Assembly (NCBI GenBank): GCA_019746155.1
Contig: JAIESJ010000259.1
Coordinates: forward strand, 1-9,241
Source: Burkholderiales bacterium
GTDB lineage: Bacteria > Pseudomonadota > Gammaproteobacteria > Burkholderiales > SG8-41
Direction: 5' to 3'
DNA: 9,241 nucleotides
Part shown: one piece after another, positions 8,778-9,241 of the stretch
How positions within the stretch are numbered: position 1 is the stretch's first letter
Layout: every line of letters starts with the position of its first letter
Program-made: the position numbers and the translations under genes
Notes under the pieces: model-generated
Database searches by the model: none
What the model was told of the DNA's origin: nothing
What the model saw: only the letters and a program-made list of their open reading frames with translations

Positions 8778-9224
8778 ATGGAAATGACCGGAGAACAGCT
8801 GATTCCTCTGACACAAGACGCAACCTGGCGCGCGCTCAACGACACGGCCATTCTCAAGGACTGCATCCCCGGCTGCGAAACGATAGAGCAGATCTCCGAC
8901 ACCGAATACCAGATCACCATGACGGCCAAGGTCGGCCCCGTCTCCGCCAAGTTCAAAGGCAAAATGACGCTCTCCGACGTCGATCCGCCACGCGCCTATA
9001 CGCTGGTGTTCGAAGGCCAGGGCGGCGTGGCCGGTTTCGCCAAGGGCCAGGCCAATGTGCAGCTTTCACCCGAAGCCGAAGGCACCCGGCTCGGTTATGC
9101 CGTGAAAGCGATGATCGGCGGCAAGCTGGCGCAGGTCGGCGCGCGGCTGATCGACGGCGTGGCGAAAAAAATGGCGGAGCAGTTCTTCACGGCGTTCAAT
9201 GCCAATGCGAGCGGCAAGGATTGA
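8778..9224 (+). CDS. coxG: SRPBCC-family CoxG-like protein
   Basis: In Oligotropha CoxG is associated with attachment of CO dehydrogenase to the membrane, and recent work on CoxG assigns a role in handling quinone as electron acceptor. The product has 148 residues forming one SRPBCC domain. Family blocks are MEMTGEQLIP at the start, LKDCIPGCE (26-34), VGPVSAKFKGKM (52-63), and the long C-terminal helix GKLAQVGARLIDGVAKKM (115-132). It stops right after this helix (NANASGKD), so any C-terminal membrane-binding extension is absent. The ATG at 8778 has AGGA (8766-8769) with 8-base spacing. An in-frame ATG at 8727 would overlap coxE by 13 bases and adds 17 residues that do not look like the family. 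It follows coxE by 38 bases, so it is probably co-transcribed. Partner assignment is by context. Confidence 0.93.
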   Translation: MEMTGEQLIPLTQDATWRALNDTAILKDCIPGCETIEQISDTEYQITMTAKVGPVSAKFKGKMTLSDVDPPRAYTLVFEGQGGVAGFAKGQANVQLSPEAEGTRLGYAVKAMIGGKLAQVGARLIDGVAKKMAEQFFTAFNANASGKD

Positions 9225-9241
9225 AACCACCCGCCCCTCAC

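Overview
The window looks like chromosomal DNA of a high-GC Pseudomonadota, most likely a betaproteobacterium. That placement rests on codon use, on the gene families, and on two repeat families (CACAGAG-type 9-mers and GTGAAGG heptamers) that I associate from memory with such genomes. It is an inference, as there is no rRNA or other marker gene here. I see no tRNA, rRNA, CRISPR array, transposase or phage gene.

Layout, left to right. (1) A minus-strand XdhC/CoxI-family gene (52-1059) for maturation of molybdenum enzymes. It starts at a TTG behind a strong ribosome binding site and may overlap a further gene that runs off the left edge. (2) A 178-base divergent intergenic region with a 28-base dyad. 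(3) A plus-strand malonyl-CoA decarboxylase gene (1238-2575). (4) A tight plus-strand operon for a three-subunit molybdenum hydroxylase in the order small (2Fe-2S), large (molybdopterin), medium (FAD): coxS-coxL-coxM (2718-6417). The large subunit carries AYRGAGR, the signature of the form II 'CoxL-like' group, not the AYRCSFR of true CO dehydrogenase. Its substrate is therefore open. (5) Maturation and accessory genes: coxD (MoxR-type AAA+ ATPase), coxE (VWA-domain partner) and coxG (SRPBCC protein), 6555-9224.

How the parts fit. CoxS, CoxL and CoxM should form one heterotrimer set that hydroxylates a small substrate and passes electrons via two 2Fe-2S clusters to FAD. CoxD and CoxE are the ATPase/VWA pair that activates such enzymes, the XdhC-like protein probably handles the molybdenum cofactor, and CoxG may connect the enzyme to the membrane or quinones. 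Malonyl-CoA decarboxylase next door raises the possibility that the enzyme's product is degraded through malonate or malonyl-CoA.

The most unusual feature is a cluster of three unrelated small repeats around coxD. An inverted pair of 3x9-base CACAGAG repeats lies just before it. A 12-base perfect palindrome sits in an atypical, AT-rich, in-frame stretch inside it. Seven GTGAAGG heptamers lie just after it, and these appear to supply both the ribosome binding site and the GTG start of coxE. No wholly new system is evident. The open questions are the substrate of this form II enzyme and what these repeats do to expression of its maturation genes.
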